A stretch of 64,000 bases of DNA, taken from assembly GCA_002490665.1 (NCBI GenBank), contig DKUL01000053.1:11937-75936 (forward strand), given 5' to 3'. The first letter of the stretch is position 1. The number at the start of each line of letters is the position of its first letter. The notes under the pieces are model-generated. The model was not told where the DNA came from. It saw only the letters and a program-made list of their open reading frames with translations, and did not search any database. The DNA is from Lachnospiraceae bacterium UBA7205 (GTDB lineage Bacteria > Bacillota > Clostridia > Lachnospirales > Lachnospiraceae). Below, piece by piece: positions 16,721 through 26,149 of this stretch. The position numbers and the translations under genes are program-made.

Positions 16721-17341
16721 ATGTCGGAAGGATATGGGGGACTTACAGACGAGGAACTGATAGACAGGCTGCGTGACGGTGAGGCGCAGATAACGGATTA
16801 CATTATGGACAAGTACAAGAATCTTGTGCGCAAAAAAGCAAAGTCCATGTACATACTGGGAGCGGATAATGACGACCTGATTCAGGAGGGAATGATTGGC
16901 CTTTTTAAGGCAGTACGCGATTATGACGCGGGGCGTGATGCCAGTTTTTATACCTTTGCGGATTTGTGTATTTCGCGTCAGATGTATAATGCAGTACAGG
17001 CATCACGCAGGGAAAAGCATGCGCCGCTCAACACATACATTTCGCTCTACGCTGATATGACAGAAATAGAGGATGGGGGGAATGGGGCAGGGCTTCTCAA
17101 TGTGATTGCGTCGGAGATAGAGGTCAATCCGGAACAGCTGATGATAGACCGGGAAAATGTGGCGGATATCGAGGCAATTATAGAAAAAGAGCTGAGCAGT
17201 TTCGAGAAACAGGTGCTTGACCTGTATATCACCGGCATGAGCTATTCACAGATTGCAAAAGTACTTTCGAGGGATGAGAAGTCCACGGACAATGCATTGC
17301 AGAGGCTCAAGGCAAAGCTGCGAAAGGCGTTTAAGCTGTAA
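16721..17341 (+). CDS. sigH: RNA polymerase sporulation sigma factor SigH
   Basis: This 206-residue sigma-70 family protein has region 2 (YKNLVRKKAKSMYILGADND, DLIQEGMIGLFKAVRDYD, FYTFADLCISRQMYNAVQ) and region 4 (LSSFEKQVLDLYITGMSYSQ, with RDEKSTDNALQRLKAKLRKA). The LNTYISLY segment between them is typical of SigH. In Bacillus, SigH drives early sporulation and transition-state genes. A GTG at 16715 is in frame, but the GGGATGG upstream is better placed for the ATG at 16721. Its place after rlmB matches the Bacillus order. Confidence 0.94.
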   Translation: MSEGYGGLTDEELIDRLRDGEAQITDYIMDKYKNLVRKKAKSMYILGADNDDLIQEGMIGLFKAVRDYDAGRDASFYTFADLCISRQMYNAVQASRREKHAPLNTYISLYADMTEIEDGGNGAGLLNVIASEIEVNPEQLMIDRENVADIEAIIEKELSSFEKQVLDLYITGMSYSQIAKVLSRDEKSTDNALQRLKAKLRKAFKL

Positions 17342-17403
17342 TGTGCATTTTGCTGCAGAAATGCATCACCTGAAAACGGAAGCAGCAGTAATGGAGATGG
17401 GTT

Positions 17404-19020
17404 ATGGAAGAACAGGATAAATACGGCATGCTGAAACGGTATTTTGGCTATGATGCATTCCGGGACGGGCAGGAATCGCTGATTGACGGAATGCTCGCGG
17501 GAAGGGATGTGTTTGGCATCATGCCAACGGGTGCGGGAAAGTCGATATGCTACCAGCTGCCGGCGCTGATGCTCCGGGGGATTACGCTGGTCATTTCACC
17601 GTTAATCAGCCTGATGAAGGATCAGGTTGCCGCGCTGAACCAGGTCGGTGTGTATGCGGCGTATCTCAACAGTTCCCTGACACAGGGACAGTATTTTAAG
17701 GCGCTTGATTTTGCCAGAAAGGGAAAATACAAGATTATCTATGTGGCGCCGGAACGTCTCCTCACGGATTCATTTCTGGATTTTGCCGTCAATGCGGACA
17801 TCTCCTGCGTCAGCGTGGACGAGGTTCACTGCGTGTCGCAGTGGGGACAGGATTTCAGGCCGGGATACCTGAAAATCGTGGATTTTATAGACAGACTTCC
17901 GAAACGTCCGGTTGTCGGTGCCTTTACGGCGACTGCCACAAAGGAAGTCAGGGATGACGTCATGCGGATACTGAAGCTTAATAATCCAAAGATTGTCACC
18001 ACGGGATTTGACAGGAAGAATCTGTCCTTCTACGTAAAACATGCAAAGGATAAGAAGGCAGAGCTGCTGGGGCTACTGCGAAAACACTATGGGGACAGCG
18101 GTATCATTTACTGTATAACCAGAAAGCTGGTGGATGAAGTGTATGGGATGCTGTCGGAACGCGGCGTGGAGGTTTCCAGGTACCACGCAGGAATGACTGA
18201 CGAGGAAAGGTGCAGGAACCAGGAGGCGTTTATCTATGACCGGACACATGTCATGGTGGCGACAAATGCGTTCGGCATGGGGATTGATAAACCGGATGTG
18301 CGTTTCGTCATCCATTATAACATGCCCAAAAACATGGAAAGCTATTACCAGGAGGCGGGGCGCGCAGGGCGTGACGGGGAAAAGGCGGACTGCTATCTGC
18401 TGTACAGCCCGCAGGATGTACATACAAACCAGTTTTTTATTGAGAATAACCGGGAAAATGAGGAACTGAGCGATACGGAACGCGAGCATGTGATGGAGAA
18501 GGACAGGGAACGGCTCAAAAAAATGGTCTTTTACTGTCATACGAAATACTGCTACCGCAAATACATGCTTAACTATTTCGGTGAAAAGGCAGACAGCTTT
18601 TGCGGGGGATGTGGAAACTGCATCAGGAAGCTTGAGGCAGAGCAGTACCAGGAAAAGCAGGAAAGATATTCCGGGCGCATCAATGACATGGCAGGGGCAA
18701 GGCAGCTTGTACCGGCAGATGGAAAGATAAGGCGCGTTTCCGACAATCCGGAGCTTTATGACCAGCTGCGACTTTTGCGTAACCGTCTGGCAAAAGAGAC
18801 GGAGGTTCCGGCATATGTCATCTTTACGGATAAGACATTAAAGGAAATGAGCATGTATCTCCCGTCATCGCGCGAGGAGCTGCTTGAGATATCAGGCGTG
18901 GGGCAGGCAAAGTATGACAAGTTTGGACAGGCATTCATAGACACAATCAACAAATATGCAGATAGCCATGACACCAGTCAGGAGCCTGTCCGTGCGAAGG
19001 CAAAGATTGTGTTTCACTGA
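17404..19020 (+). CDS. recQ: ATP-dependent DNA helicase RecQ
   Basis: The 538-residue SF2 helicase unwinds DNA in repair. Walker A is MPTGAGKSICYQLPAL; the motif II is DEVH (SVDEVHCVSQWGQDF) instead of the usual DEAH; ATNAFGMGIDKPDVR and QEAGRAGRDG follow. The zinc cysteines are in CHTKYC and CGGCGNC. Most of the winged-helix (RQC) region is reduced, and an HRDC domain closes the protein (LYDQLRLLRNRLAKE, ELLEISGVGQAKYDKFGQAF). The start is preceded by GGAGATGGGTT. A second, much larger RecQ-type helicase lies at 58215-63035. Confidence 0.93.
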   Translation: MEEQDKYGMLKRYFGYDAFRDGQESLIDGMLAGRDVFGIMPTGAGKSICYQLPALMLRGITLVISPLISLMKDQVAALNQVGVYAAYLNSSLTQGQYFKALDFARKGKYKIIYVAPERLLTDSFLDFAVNADISCVSVDEVHCVSQWGQDFRPGYLKIVDFIDRLPKRPVVGAFTATATKEVRDDVMRILKLNNPKIVTTGFDRKNLSFYVKHAKDKKAELLGLLRKHYGDSGIIYCITRKLVDEVYGMLSERGVEVSRYHAGMTDEERCRNQEAFIYDRTHVMVATNAFGMGIDKPDVRFVIHYNMPKNMESYYQEAGRAGRDGEKADCYLLYSPQDVHTNQFFIENNRENEELSDTEREHVMEKDRERLKKMVFYCHTKYCYRKYMLNYFGEKADSFCGGCGNCIRKLEAEQYQEKQERYSGRINDMAGARQLVPADGKIRRVSDNPELYDQLRLLRNRLAKETEVPAYVIFTDKTLKEMSMYLPSSREELLEISGVGQAKYDKFGQAFIDTINKYADSHDTSQEPVRAKAKIVFH

Positions 19021-19054
19021 TTTTGTGGGAAAGAAATCAAGAAAGGAAAAGAAA

Positions 19055-20143
19055 ATGAAAAGATTATTTGCAGGAAGAACATTAAAAAAGACGGCAGCTG
19101 TCATAATGGCGGCAGTGACACTTGCAGCAATGCCGGCAAACGGTGTATTGCCGGTATCGACAGTAAAGGCAGATGAGGTACTGCCGGGTTATGTCAGGAG
19201 CGTGTACACCAATGAGCTGGTGCCGGCAGAGCAGACAGTGGTGCGGCCAATTGCAGTCATGATGCCGACGGACAAGGTTGCACAGCCTTCCTATGGTATC
19301 AGCAGCGCGGATGTACTGTATGAAATCATGGAAGAAGGCAATATTTCACGCCAGATGGCAGTGATTAGCAACTGGACAGGGCTTTCCAAAATCGGCAATG
19401 TCAGGAGCTGCCGTGCATACTATCTGCCGGAGGCTACGGAATGGGATCCGATTCTGATTCATTTTGGCGGTGTTGTCTATATGAAAGACCGTATTACAGC
19501 TCCCGATATCAACAACATATCCGGAACGAACCAGTACGGCGTGGGCGGAGGAGCACCAGGCTCCAATGCATTTTTCAGGACATCGGACAGAAAAGCGCCG
19601 CACAATGCGTACACAACGGCACCCGGTATTGTCAATGCCTGCGCCCAGCTTGGGTATTCGCTGAATATCAGGGAAGGATTTTACAATGCGAAGCATTTTA
19701 CCTTTGCAAACGGCATCAATACGCTTGAACAGTATGGCGCTGCGGCTGCGACCGCAAACGCAATTGACCTTTCACAGGTATTTCCATATACAAAGAGCGC
19801 ATTTGTATACAACCCGGCAGACGGCATGTACTATAAGTCCATCCACGGCAAGGCGCAGACGGACGGACTGAACGGGCAGCAGCTGAAATTTGCAAATGTC
19901 ATTGTACAGAACACAAAGTGGACCACCCTTGACGCGAAGGGATATCTCTACTTCCAGAATATTGACAACACAGAAGACGGCTATTATTTTACAAAGGGAA
20001 AGTGCATCCACGTGACATGGCAGAAGACAGGGGATTATGCACCAACTGTATATTATGATGACTTGGGCAATGAGATACAGTTAAACGAAGGCAAGACGTA
20101 CATTGCAGTGGCACAGAAGGGAAGACCGGTGGCATTTAACTGA
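19055..20143 (+). CDS. DUF3048 domain protein, exported
   Basis: The 362-residue protein has a signal peptide (residues 1-43: basic start, AVIMAAVTLAAMPANG core, cleavage probably near VKADE). The mature part matches DUF3048: RPIAVMMPTDKVAQPSYG, ADVLYEIMEEGNISRQMAV, KIGNVRSCRAYYLPEA, NAYTTAPGI and, at the end, HVTWQKTGDYAPTVYYD. Relatives such as YerB of Bacillus are cell-envelope lipoproteins of unknown role; no lipobox is visible here. GAAAGGA precedes the ATG. It starts 34 bases after recQ. Confidence 0.88.
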   Translation: MKRLFAGRTLKKTAAVIMAAVTLAAMPANGVLPVSTVKADEVLPGYVRSVYTNELVPAEQTVVRPIAVMMPTDKVAQPSYGISSADVLYEIMEEGNISRQMAVISNWTGLSKIGNVRSCRAYYLPEATEWDPILIHFGGVVYMKDRITAPDINNISGTNQYGVGGGAPGSNAFFRTSDRKAPHNAYTTAPGIVNACAQLGYSLNIREGFYNAKHFTFANGINTLEQYGAAAATANAIDLSQVFPYTKSAFVYNPADGMYYKSIHGKAQTDGLNGQQLKFANVIVQNTKWTTLDAKGYLYFQNIDNTEDGYYFTKGKCIHVTWQKTGDYAPTVYYDDLGNEIQLNEGKTYIAVAQKGRPVAFN

Positions 20144-20182
20144 TAGCGCCTGCAGCGGCATGGGAAAGGACAGGATTGTTGT

Positions 20183-21013
20183 ATGAAATATGAAAAGATT
20201 AAGGTAGGGGTTGAAGGGACAGTGCAGGCGGAACTGGCGCTGTACATCCAGGATGACCATCCTGACACATATGGGGAGCGCAGGCGCCCGGTGGTTCTCA
20301 TCTGCCCGGGCGGAGGGTATGAGCATGTGTCCGTGAGGGAGGGGGAGCCGATTGCGTTCCACTTCCTCACGGCAGGCTGCCATGCGGCAGTGCTCTGGTA
20401 TGATATTGCGAAGCAGGGTGTGGAGCATCCGCAGGCGCTTAAGGAGCTTGCATGGTCAGCTGCGTATATCAGGGAGCATGCGGACGAATATGCCATTGAC
20501 AGGGATAAGATACTGGTTGCCGGATTTTCGGCGGGCGGGCATCTTGCCGCAAGCCTTGGGTGTTTCTGGGACAAGGACTGGCTGGAAAAAGAGATGCATA
20601 TGGAAAAAGCGTGCTATCAGCCAAACGGACTGATTCTTGCGTACCCTGTTATTACATCGGGCGAATTTGCACACAGGGGAAGTTTTGTGAACCTGATGGG
20701 GGAGAAGGCAGAGGAGGCGCTGGAGCGCGAATTAAGCCTGGAAAACCAGGTGACGGACCAGGTGCCGCCTGTATTTATGTGGCATACCTTTGAAGACGGC
20801 GCCGTGCCGCTTGAGAATTCGCTGCTGTTTGCATCCGCGCTGAGAAAGGCAGGCGTCAATTTTGAGTACCATGTCTTTCCGCACGGCGGGCATGGGTATG
20901 CACTGGCGACAAAGGAAACCGCAATGAAGGAAGGCAATGAGATTGAACCACAGTGCGCGCAGTGGATGGAACTGTGCAGGAACTGGCTGAAATACAATTA
21001 TGTCAGTCTGTAA
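20183..21013 (+). CDS. Alpha/beta-hydrolase, probable esterase (acetyl-xylan-esterase-like)
   Basis: The 276-residue enzyme has the oxyanion-loop PGGGYEHVS and the nucleophile elbow GFSAGGHLAASLG (Ser near residue 115). The acid lies in TFEDGAVPLENSL and the His in FPHGGHGYAL, completing the triad. The pattern resembles small carbohydrate esterases and lipases of the BD-FAE type found in gut Clostridia. No signal peptide is visible, so it acts inside the cell. AAAGGACAGGATT precedes the start. A hairpin follows at 21037-21062. Confidence 0.88.
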   Translation: MKYEKIKVGVEGTVQAELALYIQDDHPDTYGERRRPVVLICPGGGYEHVSVREGEPIAFHFLTAGCHAAVLWYDIAKQGVEHPQALKELAWSAAYIREHADEYAIDRDKILVAGFSAGGHLAASLGCFWDKDWLEKEMHMEKACYQPNGLILAYPVITSGEFAHRGSFVNLMGEKAEEALERELSLENQVTDQVPPVFMWHTFEDGAVPLENSLLFASALRKAGVNFEYHVFPHGGHGYALATKETAMKEGNEIEPQCAQWMELCRNWLKYNYVSL

Positions 21014-21036
21014 AAAGAAAAAACTGAGAAAAAACA

Positions 21037-21062
21037 CAGGAGTCTGAGTAATCAGGCTCCTG
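21037..21062 (+). terminator. Hairpin after the esterase gene
   Basis: CAGGAGTCTGA pairs with TCAGGCTCCTG (one G-T pair) around a 4-base loop. The following gtttgtgt is only partly T-rich. It would end the esterase transcript facing the convergent VanZ gene. Confidence 0.6.
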
Positions 21063-21217
21063 GTTTGTGTAAAAGGGGAATTCTTCCGGAATTTGCTAAT
21101 TAGCAAGTCTAGCGTATCTGCTAAACTATTCACATTATACAATAAAACAAGTCCAAATTCAAGAACTATATTGTAAAAATTTAACATTTTATTAGTCGAA
21201 ACAAATAAAAATGCACA

Positions 21218-21742
21218 CTAACGCCTGCTTAATGGTTCAAAAATGGTCTTTCTGCCAATATAACCAAATAGTCGTACAAACAGGATCCCGATGAGGGAAC
21301 CACAGCTGTCGATGATGACATCGCGCACGGAGGCGCCCCGCCCGCGCACAAAAAGCTGGTGAATCTCGTCGAGGGACGCAAATCCCACGCAGAGGATGCC
21401 CCCGGTGATAACCAGCCATATTCCACGGATTCCATATACGTATAAAGGAAAGGAGACCGAGACTGCAAGCAGGAAGTACTCCGTAAAATGGGCAAGCTTG
21501 CGCACATAATAATGGATTTTCCGGATGCAGCGTGATATCTGCCTGTCCGTCAGTTCCAGGTCAAGCGCCCTGTCAGCCGCCGAAACAGCCTTGTAAGTAA
21601 CCTTGTAGCTCAGGTTGGAGCTGGTCGTGCCATCCTGGGCTGAAAATGAAAAGATAATGTACATCATCATGAGTGCAGGAATAAAGGACAGGGGCTTTAG
21701 CAGAAAGCGCAGTAAAAATTTTATTGCGGACTCAAATCTCAT
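21218..21742 (-). CDS. VanZ-family membrane protein
   Basis: The 174-residue protein has about four membrane helices and the family signature RKLAHFTEYFLLAVSVSF and DEIHQLFVRGRGASVRDVII, DSCGSLIGI. VanZ relatives confer low-level teicoplanin resistance in enterococci, but most homologues have unknown roles. The frame extends to 21913 but the ATG at 21742 has AAGGAGA seven bases upstream. The upstream 210 bases are AT-rich and presumably hold divergent promoters. Confidence 0.87.
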   Translation of the reverse strand: MRFESAIKFLLRFLLKPLSFIPALMMMYIIFSFSAQDGTTSSNLSYKVTYKAVSAADRALDLELTDRQISRCIRKIHYYVRKLAHFTEYFLLAVSVSFPLYVYGIRGIWLVITGGILCVGFASLDEIHQLFVRGRGASVRDVIIDSCGSLIGILFVRLFGYIGRKTIFEPLSRR

Positions 21743-21952
21743 GGTAGTTCTCCTTGTAAAATAAGTGCGGTAAAAAAACATATTCTTATAGTAACCAGAA
21801 TATAGGGGAATAAGCAATAAATATTTGATAAAATTTTGATTAAGGAACGAAAACATACAAAAAAAAACAATAATCGCTGTACTTTTGGTTATTTTGTGAT
21901 AAAATATTAGCATAGTGCGTAAACTGAGAAATTAGGAATGGGAGGAACTGAC

Positions 21953-22417
21953 ATGCAGGACAGCCTTAGACTTTCGAGGGATGAGATTATCATTTGTTAC
22001 AGGGATGATGTGGCAAGACTGATGAAATATCTGTCATGGCTTCAGAACAAGAGCGGTACCGCTGCATCGGATATATATAGCGGGGAGGGAATTGACAAGA
22101 CCTCCATGGCAGTTCCGGTTTATGATTCAACACTGCTTAGTTTTATCAAGGAAGTAAAGGCAACCGATTTTTTAAACAGAAATTACGTGTATACCTTTTC
22201 AAGATACCGTATCAAGACGGCGGCAGATGAGCTCCGCGTGATAAGCGCATGCTCCTTGCAGGAGATAACCGTTCTGGGCGACATCCTGTCAAAGTATGTC
22301 CTGCGCGGTGACGTAAAGGGCGCGGTATGGGCCGAGGGTGTCCAGAACGGAGTGTATCTCGCACTTCTGCTGAAGCTGAAGGAATTGATGGAAATCAGGA
22401 AGCCACTGGAATATTAA
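21953..22417 (+). CDS. Uncharacterised protein, 154 residues
   Basis: I cannot name this protein. It is soluble and helical, with the segments CYRDDVARLMKYLSWLQN and GDILSKYVLRGDVKGAVWAE, GVQNGVYLALLLKLKELM. The C-terminal block vaguely resembles DUF6508-type proteins, but I would not assign it. The ATG at 21953 follows GGGAGGAACTGAC, better than the in-frame ATG at 21938. It is 15 bases upstream of the TetR gene and likely in one transcript with it. Confidence 0.75.
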   Translation: MQDSLRLSRDEIIICYRDDVARLMKYLSWLQNKSGTAASDIYSGEGIDKTSMAVPVYDSTLLSFIKEVKATDFLNRNYVYTFSRYRIKTAADELRVISACSLQEITVLGDILSKYVLRGDVKGAVWAEGVQNGVYLALLLKLKELMEIRKPLEY

Positions 22418-22432
22418 GACGGGAGCATGCGG

Positions 22433-23020
22433 ATGGGAGACAAATCAGTACAGAAAAAAAAGTATATTATGGAGAAAGCACGGAATGTATTTTGCAGGAA
22501 CGGATACCGGGCTGTCACGATGAAGGACATTGTTGAGGCATGTGATATCAGCCGGGGTGGTCTTTATCTGTATTTTTCCAATACGAAGGAGCTTTTTGAG
22601 GCGGTGCTCGCGGAGGAGTATGCTGGTGAGGAAGCTGTCCTTGAAAAGGCGCGGGCAGCGCATGCCACACCGGGCGAAGTGATGCTTGTTTACCTTGACG
22701 AGCAGAAAAAAAGGATTTTGCGGAAAAAAGACAATATTACGGCAGCAATATATGAATATCTGTTTGAAAACAAACCTGCCAAAAATGACAATCCTGTCAA
22801 AAAACTGTTCCAGGAAAATGTAACTGCCCTGGAGAAGCTGATAGCGGACGGGGTGGAGCAGGAATGGATGGTGTGCGAGGATGCGGCGGAAGCGGCACGC
22901 AATATCGCATACACGATGGAAGGCCTCAAGATATCGGCGCAGACAATCGGCGTTACGGCGGAAGCTGTCGACAGGGAAATAGAATATATTATGGGGACAC
23001 TGGGCATGGTAGTGAAATAA
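22433..23020 (+). CDS. TetR/AcrR-family transcriptional regulator
   Basis: The 195-residue protein has the TetR helix-turn-helix at residues 10-55: ARNVFCRNGYRAVTMKDIVE, then ACDISRGGLYLYFSNTKELF. The C-terminal ligand and dimer domain is helical and of normal length. GGGAG lies 7 bases before the ATG at 22433 (a second ATG at 22427 would be too close). The target is unknown; the nearby thioesterase gene is separated by a terminator. Confidence 0.92.
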   Translation: MGDKSVQKKKYIMEKARNVFCRNGYRAVTMKDIVEACDISRGGLYLYFSNTKELFEAVLAEEYAGEEAVLEKARAAHATPGEVMLVYLDEQKKRILRKKDNITAAIYEYLFENKPAKNDNPVKKLFQENVTALEKLIADGVEQEWMVCEDAAEAARNIAYTMEGLKISAQTIGVTAEAVDREIEYIMGTLGMVVK

Positions 23021-23041
23021 ATGTGTCATATTAAGGAAAAG

Positions 23042-23076
23042 AAAAGCATGGTTGGAATAAAGGATACCATGCTTTT
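23042..23076 (+). terminator. Terminator after the TetR gene
   Basis: AAAAGCATGGT pairs perfectly with ACCATGCTTTT around a 13-base loop, with the T-run built into the stem. It lies between the TetR stop and the thioesterase start and rules out an upstream start for the latter. Confidence 0.8.
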
Positions 23077-23104
23077 CATATATGTAAAGAGGGGGAGACA
23101 ACAC

Positions 23105-23518
23105 ATGCAGGGTACGGAAAAAACAGAAGGGATAACGCTTGACGAAATTCGGGAGAGGTTTTCACAGGATCGTTTTGCAACGGTAAACGGCGCCGTGATA
23201 GACGCGGTGGACGAGGGATATGCACAATGCTCCATGCAGCTTACCGAGACACACCGGAATGCGCTGGGGGCAGTCATGGGCGGGGCAATTTTTACGCTTG
23301 CGGATTTCGCCTTTGCGGTGGCATCGAACTGGAATAAAAGTCCGCAGGTGTCGCTCAACGCATCCATAAATTTTCTCGGCAGGGCAAAGGGGGATAAACT
23401 GATTGCCAGGGCACAGAAAATCAAGGAGGGGCGGACAACCTGCTATTATGAGGTAAAGGTAAGCGACGAGTCCGGCAACCAGGTTGCGCATATGACTTCC
23501 GGTGGATTTGTCCTGTGA
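23105..23518 (+). CDS. PaaI-type hotdog-fold thioesterase
   Basis: The 137-residue protein hydrolyses acyl-CoA thioesters; the substrate is unknown. The hotdog signature is THRNALGAVMGGAIFTLADF, with Asn and Asp in the usual catalytic places (HRNALG and LADFAF). The rest (SLNASINFLGRAKGDKL, GRTTCYYEVKVSDESG) is typical. The frame opens at 23021 but would run through the terminator hairpin; the ATG at 23105 follows GGGGGAGACAACAC. Confidence 0.9.
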   Translation: MQGTEKTEGITLDEIRERFSQDRFATVNGAVIDAVDEGYAQCSMQLTETHRNALGAVMGGAIFTLADFAFAVASNWNKSPQVSLNASINFLGRAKGDKLIARAQKIKEGRTTCYYEVKVSDESGNQVAHMTSGGFVL

Positions 23519-23626
23519 CGGGATAGCTGTTATGATTCCCGGCACAGGATTCACGAATATTTCATAAAGCGGTATCATATCGGTAAAAAAGGAAAGAATA
23601 TTAAAGATTATAAGGAGGGCTTAACA

Positions 23627-24577
23627 ATGAAAGTAATCAATAACAGAAAAGTGGCAATTATAGGCTGTGGCTTTGTGGGTTCGTCAATCGCGTTCTGCCT
23701 GATGCAGAGCGGGCTGTTTTCGGAGATGGTGCTGATAGATGCCGACCATGACAGGGCGGAGGGAGAGGCGCTTGACATTGCGCACGGCATTCCGTTTATT
23801 GGGCATGTGGACATCTATGCAGGTGACTATGATGACATTGTGGATGCGGCAATCGTGATTATCACGGCAGGTGCAAACCAGAAGCCGGATGAGACGCGCC
23901 TGGATTTGGTACACAAAAACGTGGCTATCTTCAAGAGCATTATCCCCCAGATTGCAAGCCGGAATTATCAGGGAATCCTTTTGATTGTGTCAAACCCTGT
24001 GGATATCCTCACCTATGTTGCATGCAGGCTCAGCAACATGCCTGAGAACAGGGTCATTGGGTCGGGGACAGTGCTGGACACTGCAAGACTCAAATACAAG
24101 CTTGGCGAGCATCTTGATGTCGACAGCAAGAGTGTACATGCGTTTATTATCGGGGAACATGGCGACAGTGAAATTGCAGCGTGGAGCAGTGCCAATGTAT
24201 CAGGTGTTCCTTTGAATGACTTCTGTGAGCTGCGGGGACATTTCCGGCATGAGGAGTCCATGGAGCGGATTGCGGAGGAGGTCAAGAACTGCGCGTATGA
24301 AATTATTTCCAAGAAAAGGGCGACATACTATGGCATTGCAATGTCCGTGAAACGAATCTGCGAGGCAATTGTGCGGAATGAGCGTTCCATCCTGCCGTTG
24401 TCAAGGATGATACATGGGGAGTATGGCATCGAGGGAATGGCGCTGAGCATGCCTGCGGTTATTGGCGAGGACGGCGTACAGACAAGGGTTCCCATCGCAT
24501 TGAACGAGGAGGAGCAGACAAAACTGAAGCAGTCCGCAGATACACTTGCAGAAGTGATAAAGGAACTGGATATCTGA
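23627..24577 (+). CDS. ldh: L-lactate dehydrogenase
   Basis: The 316-residue enzyme reduces pyruvate to lactate with NADH. The NAD-binding start is VAIIGCGFVGSSIAFCL with the Asp of LIDAD for NADH. The specificity loop reads AGANQKPDETRLDLV, with Gln at the position that marks lactate rather than malate dehydrogenases. The catalytic His is in IIGEHGDSEIAAWS, with Arg in DTARLKY and the active-site loop complete. AAGGAGGGC precedes the ATG. A bidirectional terminator follows. Confidence 0.95.
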   Translation: MKVINNRKVAIIGCGFVGSSIAFCLMQSGLFSEMVLIDADHDRAEGEALDIAHGIPFIGHVDIYAGDYDDIVDAAIVIITAGANQKPDETRLDLVHKNVAIFKSIIPQIASRNYQGILLIVSNPVDILTYVACRLSNMPENRVIGSGTVLDTARLKYKLGEHLDVDSKSVHAFIIGEHGDSEIAAWSSANVSGVPLNDFCELRGHFRHEESMERIAEEVKNCAYEIISKKRATYYGIAMSVKRICEAIVRNERSILPLSRMIHGEYGIEGMALSMPAVIGEDGVQTRVPIALNEEEQTKLKQSADTLAEVIKELDI

Positions 24578-24596
24578 TGCCGGTAGTCCGGTAATG

Positions 24597-24633
24597 AAAC
24601 TGCCTGTCAGCATTCAGCTGACAGGCAGTTTTA
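24597..24633. terminator. Bidirectional terminator between ldh and the MATE gene
   Basis: A 15-bp perfect stem (AAACTGCCTGTCAGC and complement) with a 5-base loop lies between two convergent genes. It reads as a terminator from both sides; its 3' arm touches the MATE stop codon. Confidence 0.9.
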
Positions 24634-25977
24634 CTGGCTGATATTCCACTTGTTTTGGAGCTTTTTATAGAAACAGACAGACATTCCGGTGGCAATTGTC
24701 CATCCGACAGGCCATGCGCACCAGATACCGATGGCGCCAAACATGCCGGAGAACAGGAACGCAAGCACAACCCGGAGAATCAAATCGGTAAAGGTGGCTG
24801 CCATAAATGGTTTCATGGCGCCGGCACCCCGGAGAACACCGTCTGTCACAAGCTTTGCCGATACGATGAAATAAAAGGGCGAGAGAATCCACAGGAATTG
24901 TTCGCCTGTCACCAGCGCTTCGGCGGAGGTTGAATCCATAAACAGCAGCAGCAGGTATTTTCCGAGAAATACATACAGCAGTACAATGGGCACACAGATG
25001 CACCATACCAGCTTTAAACCGGCTCGCAGCCCGCTTCTGACCCTTGCGGGAATACCGGCGCCGATATTCTGGGCGGTAAAGTTTGATACGCCGTTTCCAA
25101 GCGTAGTGAACGATGTGATTACAAGGTTGTTGAGCTTTACGGCGGCAGAATATCCGGCTGTGACACTGATGCCAAAGCTGTTGATGACGCTCTGGATAAA
25201 GATATTTCCGACAGAGATAAAGGACTGCTGCAGGATACTTGGCACGGCAATCACGGCAAGCTTTTTGAGCAGGGCAAATGAAAATATCCCTGTTTTTTTG
25301 TCTGTTTTAATACATGCCAGTCTCTTCAGAATCAGAATAAGCGAAAGAATGCAGCTTATGCCCTGGCACAAAAAGGTTGCCCATGCAACACCGGCAATTC
25401 CCATGTGGAAGCATTTTACAAACAGGATGTCGACCACGATATTTGACGTCGATGAGAATGCAAGAAAGTAAAACGGTGTCTTGGAGTCCCCGAGTGCAGA
25501 GAAGATGCCGGTCGCAATATTATAGAAAAAAAGGAAGGGAAGTCCCAGTATGTAAATGTTCATATACAGTGCGGAGTCAGCCATGATTTCCGGCTGGGTC
25601 TTCATCTGTTCGAGGAGGGTATCGCAGAACAGAAAGCCCAAAAGCATCAGGACGGCACACAGGACGGCACTTGCAATCAGGGTCGTGTAGACAGAGGTCT
25701 TCATCGCGCAGTAATTTTTGGCGCCGAAAAACTGTGACACAATCACGGAACATCCGATATTGCACCCGAATGCAAACGCGATGAAGATGAGCGTGACGTT
25801 GTAGCTGTTTCCGACAGCGGCAAGCGCATTTTCACTGATGAATTTACCTGCGACAAGACTGTCTGCGATGTTGTAAAGCTGCTGAAAAATAATGCTTCCA
25901 AACATGGGAAGGCAGAATTTCCACAGGACTGTCTGTGGATTTCCCACGGTCAAATCTTTGTTCATGGAGATGGTCAT
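24631..25977 (-). CDS. MATE-family multidrug/sodium efflux transporter
   Basis: A 448-residue membrane protein with 12 predicted helices in two homologous halves. Typical segments are GNPQTVLWKFCLPMFGSIIF, NIADSLVAGKFI, then AAVGNSYNV, and in the second half GNGVSNFTAQNIGAG. MATE proteins export cationic drugs or metabolites using a sodium or proton gradient. The first ATG (25977) has AAAGG only two bases away; the fifth residue is also Met (25965), so the start is uncertain by four codons. It stands alone on the minus strand. Confidence 0.92.
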   Translation of the reverse strand: MTISMNKDLTVGNPQTVLWKFCLPMFGSIIFQQLYNIADSLVAGKFISENALAAVGNSYNVTLIFIAFAFGCNIGCSVIVSQFFGAKNYCAMKTSVYTTLIASAVLCAVLMLLGFLFCDTLLEQMKTQPEIMADSALYMNIYILGLPFLFFYNIATGIFSALGDSKTPFYFLAFSSTSNIVVDILFVKCFHMGIAGVAWATFLCQGISCILSLILILKRLACIKTDKKTGIFSFALLKKLAVIAVPSILQQSFISVGNIFIQSVINSFGISVTAGYSAAVKLNNLVITSFTTLGNGVSNFTAQNIGAGIPARVRSGLRAGLKLVWCICVPIVLLYVFLGKYLLLLFMDSTSAEALVTGEQFLWILSPFYFIVSAKLVTDGVLRGAGAMKPFMAATFTDLILRVVLAFLFSGMFGAIGIWCAWPVGWTIATGMSVCFYKKLQNKWNISQ

Positions 25978-26088
25978 ATCCTTTCTGCATCATTTATATT
26001 TTATGGTAAATGCAAATTATATTTGCGTTAAACCATTTTGTATTATAATCTCGGAAACAGGATATGACAAGTGTTTTTTGAATGAATA

Positions 26089-26116
26089 TTGAAAGTAAAA
26101 TAAAATCTGTTATAAT
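26089..26116 (+). promoter_or_regulatory. Promoter of the GNAT gene
   Basis: TTGAAA at 26089-26094, a 16-bp spacer and TATAAT at 26111-26116, with an extended TG at 26108-26109. The start codon is 34 bases downstream. Confidence 0.75.
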
Positions 26117-26149
26117 GATAATAATACTGCAAAAAGGAGCGTTTTGGAA

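Noticed and set aside
23021..23104. Upstream extension of the thioesterase start
   Set aside because: It would translate through the TetR terminator hairpin; the ATG at 23105 has its own site.
23627..24577. Malate dehydrogenase instead of lactate dehydrogenase
   Set aside because: The substrate loop has Gln (AGANQKPDE), where malate dehydrogenases have Arg.
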